A stretch of DNA of 64,000 bases, taken from contig CANKYU010000006.1 of NCBI GenBank assembly GCA_947488295.1, positions 124,001 through 188,000 on the forward strand, read 5' to 3'. Positions 7,697-15,893 of this stretch are shown piece by piece. The stretch comes from an uncultured Anderseniella sp. (GTDB lineage: Bacteria > Pseudomonadota > Alphaproteobacteria > Rhizobiales > Aestuariivirgaceae). A program made the position numbers and the translations under genes. Under the pieces are notes generated by a model. The model made no database searches. It saw only the letters and a program-made list of their open reading frames with translations, and had not been told where the DNA came from. Positions within the stretch are counted from its first letter, which is position 1; each line of letters opens with the position of its first letter.

Positions 7697-8451
7697 AGAT
7701 TAAGCCGGAAACACTTACAGCCTATCTTGACGGTGAACTGGACGAGCAACAGGCAAGGGAACTGCGCGAGCGCAGTCTTGCTGACGCGCAACTGGCTGCC
7801 ACGCTGGCGGCCTTGCAGATCGATCGCGACCGGATGAAACAGGACTATATGGCGCTGGAATCCATTGCGCCGGTTGATGACCTGCGATCTGCTCTGGCCA
7901 CGAGTGCAAAACCCGCCAACGACATCAACACGGGTGGCGGCAACAGGAAACTGCTGATGGCCGCGGCGTGCGCAGCATGCCTGGCGGTGGGCGTAATGGT
8001 GGGTTCAGGTTCAGGCAACTGGACCGGAGCCGAAAAATCCTGGCGCGAGGCGGTGGCCGAATATCAGGTGCTCTATTCGGCAGAGACACTCAAGTGGAAT
8101 GCCATTGCGCCGGCCGAGGTGGAAACCACGCTGAAGCAGTTGTCTGATCGTATAGGCGTACCCCTGACCCGGCAGGTGTTAAAGCTTCCGATCGCGGATT
8201 TCAGGCGTGGCCAGATGCTCACCTTCGGTTCAAGGCCGTTGGTGCAACTGGCCTATCTGCATGATGGTGTCACACCGGTTGCCTTCTGCATCACGCCGGA
8301 CGGCGCCCCTGATGTCGGCCTGGCCGCAGAGACCAGGGAAGGTCTGCCCATAGTCCATTGGGCGAGGGACGGGATCAGTTATATGGTTATTGGTGATATT
8401 CCCAATGAGCAACTGCTTGGCATGGCTCAAACCCTGCGCGATCGACTGTAA
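7693..8451 (+). CDS. Membrane-anchored anti-sigma factor
   Basis: A 252-residue protein overlapping the sigma gene by ATGA, the usual pairing. The N-terminus has the anti-sigma opening LTAYLDGELDEQQARELRER. A transmembrane segment follows at about residues 86-105 (LLMAAACAACLAVGVMVGSG). The C-terminal ~145 residues are presumably periplasmic. No HxxxCxxC zinc motif is present, so it is not a zinc-binding anti-sigma factor. It would hold the sigma factor at the membrane until an envelope signal acts. Confidence 0.85.
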   Translation: MKIKPETLTAYLDGELDEQQARELRERSLADAQLAATLAALQIDRDRMKQDYMALESIAPVDDLRSALATSAKPANDINTGGGNRKLLMAAACAACLAVGVMVGSGSGNWTGAEKSWREAVAEYQVLYSAETLKWNAIAPAEVETTLKQLSDRIGVPLTRQVLKLPIADFRRGQMLTFGSRPLVQLAYLHDGVTPVAFCITPDGAPDVGLAAETREGLPIVHWARDGISYMVIGDIPNEQLLGMAQTLRDRL

Positions 8452-8464
8452 TGGCTGATCCTGA

Positions 8465-9985
8465 CTAACTCATTTGCTGCAATACGAAGTACAGAATACC
8501 GGCCAGCACAGCGGTTGCCGGCACAGTGATAAGCCATGCAGCGATGATCGTCATGAAGTGGGACCTGCGTACAAGCTTGCGATAGACAATCTCGTCTTCG
8601 CTGCGCTCGTCTGCCTGCACGCCTGCAAACTTCACATTACCGGCCTTGCAGGCCAGATAACTACGCCGGCGTCTTGAGTGTGTCGTGTAGTACTCGCGCA
8701 GGAAGCCGACACCAAACACTCCGCCGACCGCTATGTGGGTGGAACTGACGGGCAGGCCGAGCCCGGATGCAATCAACACCGTGATCGCCGCTGAAAGGGC
8801 CACGCAGAACGCGCGCATCGGGTTCATCTTGGTGATCTGCTCGCCGACCATCCGGATCAGTTTCGGCCCATACAGAAACAGGCCGAGGCTGATGCCGAAA
8901 GCGCCGATCATCATCACCCACAATGGTATGCCGACCTTGGCATCAACCGAACCGGACTGGATGGTATGCAGGATGGCCGCAAGCGGACCAACTGCATTGG
9001 CAACATCATTGGCGCCATGGGCGAAAGACAACAGCATGGCGGAAAAGATCAGCGGTATATGGAACAGCTTGCGCAACGACTGATTGCGGTTTTCCATGCC
9101 TTGCGACTGTGCCCGGATGATCGGACGCAACACCAGTATGGACACGCCGAATACCGCAGCGCCCAGCATTGCAACGTCAGCGAAATCAGGTTTCCATACT
9201 TTCTTGAGGCCTTTCATGACCAGGTAGCAGGTGAATGCGGCCAGCATGATGGAGACCAGCACCGGCACCCATTTGCGCGCCGCAGCAATCTTGTCTTCCT
9301 GGTAGATGATGTTGGATTTGATGAACCACAGGAACAGTGCCGCGATACCGCCGCCCAATACAGGTGAAATCACCCAGCTCGCCGCAATAGCGGCCATCAC
9401 ATTCCAGTTCACGACGCTGAAGCCGGCCGCCGCAATGCCGGCCCCCATCACCCCGCCAACGACGGAATGAGTGGTGGACACCGGTGCGCCGAGCCAGGTC
9501 GCCAGGTTGACCCACATGGCGCACGACAGCAGCGCAGCCATCATGGCCCAAACGAAAGTGTTGGCATCGGCGACCTGCTTGGGATCGACGATGCCCTTGG
9601 AAATGGTTGAAACAACGTCACCTCCGGCAATGATCGCACCGGCAGTCTCAAAGATTGCGGCGATGACCAGCGCGGCCATCAATGACATGGCCTTGGAACC
9701 CACCGCCGGGCCCACATTGTTTGCAACATCATTGGCGCCGATGTTCAGTGCCATGTAACCGCCGATGATGGCGGCAGCGACAATCAGCGCGCTGTTCGGG
9801 TTCTCGCCGGAATAGGCGGCGGCCAGCAGTCCGGCACAGGCCAGAAACACGATCGCCACGCCCGGAGCCAGCAACTGCATGGACAATGCCCGGGACGCGG
9901 TTTCCATACTGGACAGCTTTGACAAGTCTTTGTCGAGTGAAGTCTTGCGCAATTGGGGCGCGGCAGGTTGGGGGTTTTCACTCAT
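8465..9985 (-). CDS. pit: PiT-family inorganic phosphate transporter
   Basis: A 506-residue low-affinity phosphate/proton symporter of the inner membrane. The duplicated family signature is visible: GANDVANNVGPAVGSKA in the first half and HGANDVANAVGPLAAIL in the second, with about ten hydrophobic segments. A 40-residue hydrophilic N-terminus precedes the first TM. The central loop is charged. It converges with the anti-sigma gene with a 13-base gap. No pap or phoU partner is adjacent, so it probably works alone. Confidence 0.93.
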   Translation of the reverse strand: MSENPQPAAPQLRKTSLDKDLSKLSSMETASRALSMQLLAPGVAIVFLACAGLLAAAYSGENPNSALIVAAAIIGGYMALNIGANDVANNVGPAVGSKAMSLMAALVIAAIFETAGAIIAGGDVVSTISKGIVDPKQVADANTFVWAMMAALLSCAMWVNLATWLGAPVSTTHSVVGGVMGAGIAAAGFSVVNWNVMAAIAASWVISPVLGGGIAALFLWFIKSNIIYQEDKIAAARKWVPVLVSIMLAAFTCYLVMKGLKKVWKPDFADVAMLGAAVFGVSILVLRPIIRAQSQGMENRNQSLRKLFHIPLIFSAMLLSFAHGANDVANAVGPLAAILHTIQSGSVDAKVGIPLWVMMIGAFGISLGLFLYGPKLIRMVGEQITKMNPMRAFCVALSAAITVLIASGLGLPVSSTHIAVGGVFGVGFLREYYTTHSRRRRSYLACKAGNVKFAGVQADERSEDEIVYRKLVRRSHFMTIIAAWLITVPATAVLAGILYFVLQQMS

Positions 9986-10089
9986 TCGATTGGTCGATTC
10001 GCTGGTTTATGACAGTTTTGTGACTATCAAAAACGGTGCATCGAAACCATCATTCAGCAAAAGTTATACCGGCCAATTATCGAGCCATG

Positions 10090-10569
10090 TCAGGTGGGGA
10101 GGCCTTCGGATTGCAGTTTGAGCAGGACGTCTTTCAGACCGGTTTCATCGACCCGGTCTGCCGCCTTGTCTATGGTCAGCCACTTGATCTTGCGCTGTCC
10201 GAGTTCCGGAAATTTCTTTGACTGCTTCGGATTGACCAGCAGGTAGACATCAATACGGACCGGAATTCCAATTCCCGGTTCCAGCTCTTTCGTCGCGGCG
10301 TACGAAGCATAAAGATGCGGGTTCACCGATCCGGTCAGGCCAGCTTCCTCCCAGGCCTCCTGTGCGGCTACCTCGACATGGCTGAGGTCTGTTTCCGGCC
10401 ATCCCTTGGGAACGATCCACCTGCCGCCGCCGCGGGACGTGATAAGGCAGACTTCCAGAGATCCCCTGCTTGTACGGCATGGCAGCGCGCTGATCTGCAA
10501 GGCGGAATTACGGGCAGAAAACATCTGCGCCGCGCCTGCAAACCAGTCCCTGATCACTTTATATTCCAC
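10090..10569 (-). CDS. NUDIX hydrolase (diphosphoinositol-polyphosphate-phosphohydrolase-like)
   Basis: A 159-residue NUDIX-fold enzyme that would cleave nucleoside diphosphate-linked or diphosphoinositol-like substrates. Motif WIVPKGWPETDLSHVEVAA leads into the Nudix box ending QEAWEEAGL. The catalytic glutamates are present but the usual Arg of R-E-x-x-E-E is Gln. The start is GTG at 10569 with only a weak ribosome site. It lies beside the Pit phosphate transporter on the same strand, 104 bases upstream of it; a functional link is speculative. Confidence 0.82.
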   Translation of the reverse strand: MEYKVIRDWFAGAAQMFSARNSALQISALPCRTSRGSLEVCLITSRGGGRWIVPKGWPETDLSHVEVAAQEAWEEAGLTGSVNPHLYASYAATKELEPGIGIPVRIDVYLLVNPKQSKKFPELGQRKIKWLTIDKAADRVDETGLKDVLLKLQSEGLPT

Positions 10570-10723
10570 CGGTCACTTATCGCCCTTTGTGTCCAACGTG
10601 TGTTGCCGGACCATATAGGATCATGATGATTCGTGTTTTGTGATGGCCGCGGTTCGTGCTGAGCGCTCTTCACATTGCTGATATGATCTCTAAGGCCATT
10701 GGCGTAACAGTATCATGAAGTTA

Positions 10724-10771
10724 GATCAGGATGATGTTCGGTTTTCGCAACCGAACATTATGAACCTGATC
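10724..10771. repeat. Intergenic palindromic element 1
   Basis: A perfect 10-bp stem ATGTTCGGTT / AACCGAACAT (10734-10743 with 10749-10758, 5-base loop) lies inside a wider imperfect palindrome with outer arms GATCAGG (10724-10730) and CCTGATC (10765-10771). Tandem with a second hairpin. It resembles the small mosaic palindromes (RIME-type) of Rhizobiales in style, but I cannot confirm copy number. Confidence 0.55.
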
Positions 10772-10785
10772 GTTGCTTAAGGGTT

Positions 10786-10824
10786 AGAGCAACTTTATGG
10801 GTTCAAGTGAACCCATGTTGCTCT
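10786..10824. repeat. Intergenic palindromic element 2
   Basis: Outer stem AGAGCAAC / GTTGCTCT (10786-10793 with 10817-10824) and inner stem ATGGGTTCA / TGAACCCAT (10797-10805 with 10808-10816), separated only by a TTT bulge and closed by a 2-base loop: 17 pairs in 39 bases. It ends 13 bases before the likely start of the molybdopterin oxidoreductase gene. Confidence 0.6.
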
Positions 10825-10836
10825 AATGTGTTAATT

Positions 10837-12927
10837 ATGAATCTGCGCCCGAATATCAAGACTATGCACTCAGTGTGCCCGCATGACTGTCCGTCTACCT
10901 GCGCCCTTGAGGTCGAGCTTCTGGACGCCGACACTATCGGTCGGGTGCGCGGTGCCAAGGACAATCCCTACACCGCCGGTGTGATTTGCGAAAAGGTCGG
11001 CCGCTATGCCGAGCGCATCCATAACCCGGACAGGCTGTTGCATCCGCTGAAGCGCAAAGGTGCGCGCGGGTCTGGCGAATGGCAGCAATTGTCGTGGGAT
11101 GATGCGCTCGACGAAGTTGCAGCGGCGATGTTGGCTGCCGAGGAAAAACACGGACCCGAGGCCGTGTGGCCGTACTACTTCGCCGGCACCATGGGCCTGG
11201 TCATGCGTGACGGCATGCACCGGTTGCGGCATGTGAAGAAGTATTCCGGCATGTACGACACCATCTGCACATCATTGCCAATCGCCGGCTACACCGCCGG
11301 CACCGGCAGCCTTTCCGGAACCAGTTCCAGCGAAATAGCCAAGTCTGACCTGGTTGTGTTGTGGGGCACCAATCCGGTCAATACGCAGATCAATGTCATG
11401 ACCCATGCTGCCGCGGCCAGAAAAATCCGGGGCGCAAAAATTGCAGTGGTCGACGTTTATGAAACCGGCACCCTCAAACAGGCCGATATCGGTCTGGTGA
11501 TACGCCCCGGCACTGACGGCGCGCTGGCATGTGCGGTCATGCATATTGGGTTCCGCGACGGTCACGCTGATCGTGCATACATGAAGAAATATACCGATGA
11601 TCCGGCGGGACTTGAGGCACACCTGAAGGACAAGACGCCGGAATGGGCCGCATCGATCACCGGGCTGAGCGTCGAGGAGATCGAGAGTTTTGCGGCGTTG
11701 GTAGGTTGTACCAAGGCAACCTATTTCCGCCTCGGTTACGGCTTTGCCAGGTCGCGCAACGGGTCGGCCAATATGCATGCGGTCACCAGTATCGCCGCGG
11801 TGATGGGCCACTGGCAGTATGAAGGCGGTGGCGCACTGCATTCCAATTCCGGCATCTACAAGTGGAACAAGATGATGATCGAGGGCCTGGATGCCTTTGA
11901 TCCGACGGTCCGCATGCTGGACCAGTGCCGCATAGGCGCAGTTCTCAACCACGACCCTCATGATCTGCAGGGCGGGCCGCCGGTGACCGTATTGTTCACA
12001 CAGAACACCAATCCAATCACGGTGGCGCCGGACCAGAACGCGGTGAAGCAGGGCTTTGCCCGTGATGATCTGTTCATCTGCGTGCATGAGCAGTTCATGA
12101 CCGAAACGGCTGAACTGGCGGATATCGTGCTGCCGGCCACGATGTTCCTGGAACATGACGATATTTATCAGGGCAGTGGACATCAGTTCATCCAGTTGGG
12201 GCCGAAGCTTATCAATGCGCCGGGCGAGTGCCGCAGCAATCATCAGGTAATCTGTGAGCTGGCCGGCAAGGTGGGAGCCGAGCATCCGGGTTTCCAGATG
12301 AGCGAGCGTGAACTGATCGACTGGACGCTTGAAAATTCCAGCCGGTTGCGCATCGACGACCTGGAGGCAGCCAGATGGTGCGATGTTCAACCCGATTTTG
12401 AAACGGCTCATTTCCTGAACGGGTTTGCTCACCCCGACGGCAGGTTCCGGTTTAACCCCGACTGGAAGTCGCAACGACACAAATCCCATGTCAGCTCAAT
12501 GGGTCCGGTTGATCAAATGCCGGGGTTTCCGGATCATTGGGATGTTGTCATGGCTGCAGATGAAGCACATCCGTTCCGGCTGGCCACCAGTCCTGCGCGG
12601 ACATTCTTGAACACTACATTCAATGAGACGCCCGGATCGGTGAAACGTGAAGGCCGTCCGGAACTGCTGATGCATCCGGCCGACATGGAGACCAATGATT
12701 TTGTGGATGGCCAGAAAGTCAGGATCGGCAATGAACTCGGCGTCGTGGTCCTGCATGTTCGCCGCCACGACAAGGTCAAGCGTGGTGTTGTGGTGTCGGA
12801 AGGCATATGGCCAAATCGCAGTTTTGAAGGTGGTTGCGGCATCAACACGCTTGTTGGTGCGGACCAGCCGGCACCGGTCGGCGGCGGCGCGTTTCATGAC
12901 AACCATGTCTGGATCAGGCCGGTCTGA
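10837..12927 (+). CDS. Molybdopterin-dependent oxidoreductase (DMSO reductase superfamily)
   Basis: A 696-residue catalytic subunit. The N-terminal [4Fe-4S] motif is CPHDCPSTC plus a fourth Cys in AGVICEKVGRYAERI. Then come the molybdopterin domain (about 70-430) and the C-terminal molybdopterin dinucleotide-binding domain (about 575-690). No twin-arginine signal is seen, so it is probably cytoplasmic. The active-site region SGMYDTICTS does not tell me the substrate; formate dehydrogenase-like and other uses remain open. ATG at 10837 and ATG at 10864 (M-H-S-V-C-P) are both possible; neither has a good ribosome site. No partner subunit is adjacent. Confidence 0.9.
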   Translation: MNLRPNIKTMHSVCPHDCPSTCALEVELLDADTIGRVRGAKDNPYTAGVICEKVGRYAERIHNPDRLLHPLKRKGARGSGEWQQLSWDDALDEVAAAMLAAEEKHGPEAVWPYYFAGTMGLVMRDGMHRLRHVKKYSGMYDTICTSLPIAGYTAGTGSLSGTSSSEIAKSDLVVLWGTNPVNTQINVMTHAAAARKIRGAKIAVVDVYETGTLKQADIGLVIRPGTDGALACAVMHIGFRDGHADRAYMKKYTDDPAGLEAHLKDKTPEWAASITGLSVEEIESFAALVGCTKATYFRLGYGFARSRNGSANMHAVTSIAAVMGHWQYEGGGALHSNSGIYKWNKMMIEGLDAFDPTVRMLDQCRIGAVLNHDPHDLQGGPPVTVLFTQNTNPITVAPDQNAVKQGFARDDLFICVHEQFMTETAELADIVLPATMFLEHDDIYQGSGHQFIQLGPKLINAPGECRSNHQVICELAGKVGAEHPGFQMSERELIDWTLENSSRLRIDDLEAARWCDVQPDFETAHFLNGFAHPDGRFRFNPDWKSQRHKSHVSSMGPVDQMPGFPDHWDVVMAADEAHPFRLATSPARTFLNTTFNETPGSVKREGRPELLMHPADMETNDFVDGQKVRIGNELGVVVLHVRRHDKVKRGVVVSEGIWPNRSFEGGCGINTLVGADQPAPVGGGAFHDNHVWIRPV

Positions 12928-13020
12928 GGTCTTGCAGGTTCAGAAAATACGTTACCTGTGAACGGCAAGTCATTGAAAAGAATCATTTCCTGATTTCAAG
13001 AATCACGGCATGTTTCGATC

Positions 13021-13131
13021 ATGATTTTTGTACGTACACGTTCTCCCTTGCTGGAGCTGGTCTGCATAGCAGGTCTGATCGCGGTTGCAACGCTGGCGCC
13101 GCTGGCAGTTCTCGCTTCGTCACTGACCTGA
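13021..13131 (+). CDS. Possible 36-residue membrane peptide
   Basis: Begins M-I-F-V-R-T-R-S-P and continues with about 24 hydrophobic residues (L-V-C-I-A-G-L-I-A-V-A-T-L-A) to a C-terminal S-S-L-T. Codon choice looks like neighbouring genes, but no convincing ribosome site precedes it. It could equally be chance; no family recognised. Confidence 0.3.
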   Translation: MIFVRTRSPLLELVCIAGLIAVATLAPLAVLASSLT

Positions 13132-13188
13132 CATCCGGTTCGAAGCTGTCTTGTAAATCGCCTTTTAGACAGAGGCGTCCGCTGCCGA

Positions 13189-13893
13189 TCATGCCAGATC
13201 GGGATAAAACTCCGCCATCATGCGCTGGTTATAGTCTACGAGATTTTTGTGCGAGCGCGCATGCGTCAGGACTTCGCTGTCAAACACAGGGCACAGGCTA
13301 CCGGCCACAAACGGGAACACCGATGCGTCGGCCCCGCAGGTGTGAGAACCCATCAGATACTTGTTGTCGCCCATTACGTCTGACAATGACGTCAATATGC
13401 GCGCGGCCAGCCGGCAGATTTCAGCACGTGAATGCCTGCCTGTGCCCTGACCCCACAGGTTGCGGATCACCTGTTTGCGGATCATTCGCACCAATATGCC
13501 ACGCACCGGTGCCGGAATACTGTCAAAGAACATTCGTGGGCCCCGGTCAAAGTTCTCGTCGATCGCCCAGCGTTCATGCATGACCGCAAAATACAGGCTC
13601 TCCTCCAGCATTTTTTCAACCGACCACGCAATGCCGCGGTCACGGGCAGAAAGGCCCTTGTCAAAGTCAATGCCGTGCGTGTCTTCCAGATGAAACCGGA
13701 TGAAAGTCGTGTCCGGTATTGCGGTGTCGCCATCAATCAGAACCGGCATCTTGCCCTTCGGTGCCTTACGCACGTCACCGATTTCGGTGGCGTATTCAAC
13801 GCCTGCCAGTTTCAGCAGCATTTCACCCTTCATGGCAAACGGGCTGGGATCCGGCAGTCCAAATGCGGTGCCGAACATCTGTAATTTCAACAT
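13189..13893 (-). CDS. Glutathione S-transferase family protein (Faxc/metaxin-like)
   Basis: A 234-residue GST-fold protein. The N-terminal thioredoxin-like domain contains PSPFAMKGEMLLKLAGVEY and KGKMPVLIDGD, followed by the conserved I-P-D-T-T-F-I substitute for the usual E-S-x-A-I motif. The C-terminal helical domain contains YLMGSHTCGADASVFPFVAG. These features match the FAXC/metaxin-like GST branch rather than detoxifying GSTs. GGAG precedes the ATG. The substrate is unknown; the gene stands alone, behind purN. Confidence 0.85.
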   Translation of the reverse strand: MLKLQMFGTAFGLPDPSPFAMKGEMLLKLAGVEYATEIGDVRKAPKGKMPVLIDGDTAIPDTTFIRFHLEDTHGIDFDKGLSARDRGIAWSVEKMLEESLYFAVMHERWAIDENFDRGPRMFFDSIPAPVRGILVRMIRKQVIRNLWGQGTGRHSRAEICRLAARILTSLSDVMGDNKYLMGSHTCGADASVFPFVAGSLCPVFDSEVLTHARSHKNLVDYNQRMMAEFYPDLA

Positions 13894-14029
13894 GATACAC
13901 TCCAGGCAGGCGTTGGGAAATTAAATTGTTCTTCTTATGTTCTCGTATTTCGAGTGCCGTTTCAAGATGAATCTGATATCGGTAACACCATCGTGTAGAA
14001 CGATGTTCAGGGATTGGGTTGAGGGCAGG

Positions 14030-14677
14030 CTAACCAGTTGCCAGCAGGGACAGGCCGGCAGCGGCGGCGTCGGAAAATACTACACGCCCGTTTTCCAGCC
14101 GAATGCGTTCTTCAGCCAGCGCATTCAGCACCGCTGGATATATCCGATGCTCAACCGGCAATACCCGCGCTGCCAGCGTACCGGCATCATCGCCGGGCAT
14201 GATCTTGATCACGGCTTGCGCAATGATCGCGCCTGCATCCAGCTCGGTGGATATGAAATGCACCGAGCAACCGTGAACCCGCACACCGGCCTGCAGGGCG
14301 CGTTCATGGGTGTTCAAGCCTTTGAACAGGGGCAACAGGGACGGGTGGATGTTGATCATCCTGCCGTCCCATTGTGCAATGAAATCGTCGGTCATGATAC
14401 GCATGAAACCTGCACAAGCGACCAGTTCAGCGTCATGGGCCAGTAATGCTTCGTGCACAGCAGCATCCAGTGCTTCGCGTGTGCCCAATACTTTGTGATC
14501 CAGGGCAACAGCGGCGATGCCGGCACCGTCTGCAACCTGCAAACCTTTTGCGTCAGGACGGTTTGAGATCACACAGGCAATCTCGTAGGCGCACGTATCG
14601 GCCCGGGCAGCGTCAATGAGCGACGCCATGTTGGAGCCGCGTCCTGAAATCAGTATGCCAACCCGTTTGCGGCCCAT
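14030..14677 (-). CDS. purN: Phosphoribosylglycinamide formyltransferase
   Basis: Catalyses the formyl-THF-dependent third step of de novo purine synthesis (GAR to FGAR). It is 215 residues long, starting MGRKRVGILISGRGSNM. Catalytic signatures are AGFMRIM, NIHPSLLPLFKGLNTH (Asn and His of the active site) and VHFISTELDAGAIIAQ. Start 14677 is chosen because it fits the family N-terminus; an in-frame start at 14695 would overlap purM. The stop of purM is one base upstream, so purM-purN is an operon with coupled translation. Confidence 0.96.
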   Translation of the reverse strand: MGRKRVGILISGRGSNMASLIDAARADTCAYEIACVISNRPDAKGLQVADGAGIAAVALDHKVLGTREALDAAVHEALLAHDAELVACAGFMRIMTDDFIAQWDGRMINIHPSLLPLFKGLNTHERALQAGVRVHGCSVHFISTELDAGAIIAQAVIKIMPGDDAGTLAARVLPVEHRIYPAVLNALAEERIRLENGRVVFSDAAAAGLSLLATG

Positions 14678-14678
14678 C

Positions 14679-15761
14679 TCAGTTCTTGTCTCCAAATGAC
14701 ACTGTGCCGGAGAATCTCACTCGGGCCTGCCGGCTGGTGCGCGTCGCGATTTCACCCAGGCGTACAACCTGTTCTCCGGCTTCTGCGAGCGTCAGCATGA
14801 CATCATCGGCCTTGGCCGCGCTGACCACGACAATCATGCCGATGCCGCAGTTGAACGTACGCAGCATTTCCTTTTGCGTTATGCCGCCATTTTCAGCGAG
14901 CCATCCAAACACCGCCGGCGAGCTGACGTTCGCCAGATTTATATGGGCTGCACAGTCGTCCGGCAGCACGCGCGGAATGTTCTCCGTGAAGCCGCCACCG
15001 GTAATGTGCGCCAGTGCCTTGATTCCGGGATGGGCCTTGAGCGCCGCCAATATCGGTTTCACATAGACACGGGTGGGGGCCAGCAGGGCCTGACCCAGCG
15101 TCTGCGATCCGTCAAAGGGAGCTTTGTTCTTGTACTTTGCGCCACTCATTTCGACAATCTTGCGGATCAGCGAATAGCCGTTCGAGTGCGGCCCCGATGA
15201 TGCCAGGCCAAGGATGACATCACCGGCGCCAACTCCCTTTTTGGGCAGTATCTTGCGCCGCTCCACTGCGCCGACCGCAAATCCTGCCAGATCATAATCG
15301 CCACCATGGTACATGCCCGGCATTTCTGCCGTCTCGCCGCCAATCAGCGCGCATCCGGCCTGACGGCAGCCTTCAGCAATACCGGCAACGACGTCACGGG
15401 CAATTTCGACATCCAGTTTCCCGGTCGCATAGTAATCGAGGAAGAACAGCGGCTCGGCGCCTTGCACGATCAGATCGTTGACCGACATCGCCACCAGGTC
15501 GATGCCGACGCCGGAATGAATGCCGCTTTCGATGGCCACCCGCAGTTTCGTTCCGACACCATCATTTGCCGCGACCAGAACCGGGTCCTTGAATCCGCAC
15601 GCTTTCAGGTCGAACAGGCCGCCGAAACCGCCAAGCGACGGGTTCGAGCCCTTGCGCCTGGTGGAGGCTGCCAATGGCTTGATGGCATCCACAAGTGAAT
15701 TACCCGCCTCAATGCTGACCCCTGCATCGCTGTAGGTCAGTCCGTTGTGCTGTTTTGTCAT
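14679..15761 (-). CDS. purM: Phosphoribosylformylglycinamidine cyclo-ligase (AIR synthetase)
   Basis: Catalyses ATP-dependent cyclisation of FGAM to AIR in purine synthesis. The product is 360 residues, the family's normal length, with LTYSDAGVSIEAGN, GGFGGLFDL, NDGVGTKLRVA, DLIVQGAEPLFFLDY, GGETAEMPGMY and GLASSGPHSNGYSLIR. First gene of a purM-purN operon, divergent from the DUF2066 gene. Confidence 0.97.
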   Translation of the reverse strand: MTKQHNGLTYSDAGVSIEAGNSLVDAIKPLAASTRRKGSNPSLGGFGGLFDLKACGFKDPVLVAANDGVGTKLRVAIESGIHSGVGIDLVAMSVNDLIVQGAEPLFFLDYYATGKLDVEIARDVVAGIAEGCRQAGCALIGGETAEMPGMYHGGDYDLAGFAVGAVERRKILPKKGVGAGDVILGLASSGPHSNGYSLIRKIVEMSGAKYKNKAPFDGSQTLGQALLAPTRVYVKPILAALKAHPGIKALAHITGGGFTENIPRVLPDDCAAHINLANVSSPAVFGWLAENGGITQKEMLRTFNCGIGMIVVVSAAKADDVMLTLAEAGEQVVRLGEIATRTSRQARVRFSGTVSFGDKN

Positions 15762-15823
15762 GTTTGTGCCTGCACACTACGCTTGAAATTTCTGTCCGCC
15801 ACTGCCATTGACTGTCGTGTCGG

Positions 15824-15852
15824 TTGACACTGGCACAAAGGCCACCCTTATT
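15824..15852 (+). promoter_or_regulatory. Sigma-70-type promoter of the DUF2066 operon
   Basis: A perfect TTGACA -35 element (15824-15829), 17 bases, then CTTATT as a plausible -10 (15847-15852). It points toward the DUF2066 gene starting at 15894. The -10 element is weak, so the exact position is uncertain. Confidence 0.5.
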
Positions 15853-15893
15853 GGGTGATTGAGTGGGATGGTTGCAAGGAAAATCGCCGGGTA

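Noticed and set aside
11272..12489. 405-codon open frame on the minus strand
   Set aside because: Antisense to the molybdopterin oxidoreductase gene; typical shadow frame.
13988..14005. CATCGT-N5-ACGATG hairpin as purN terminator
   Set aside because: Only six pairs and no U-tract on the minus strand; too weak to call.
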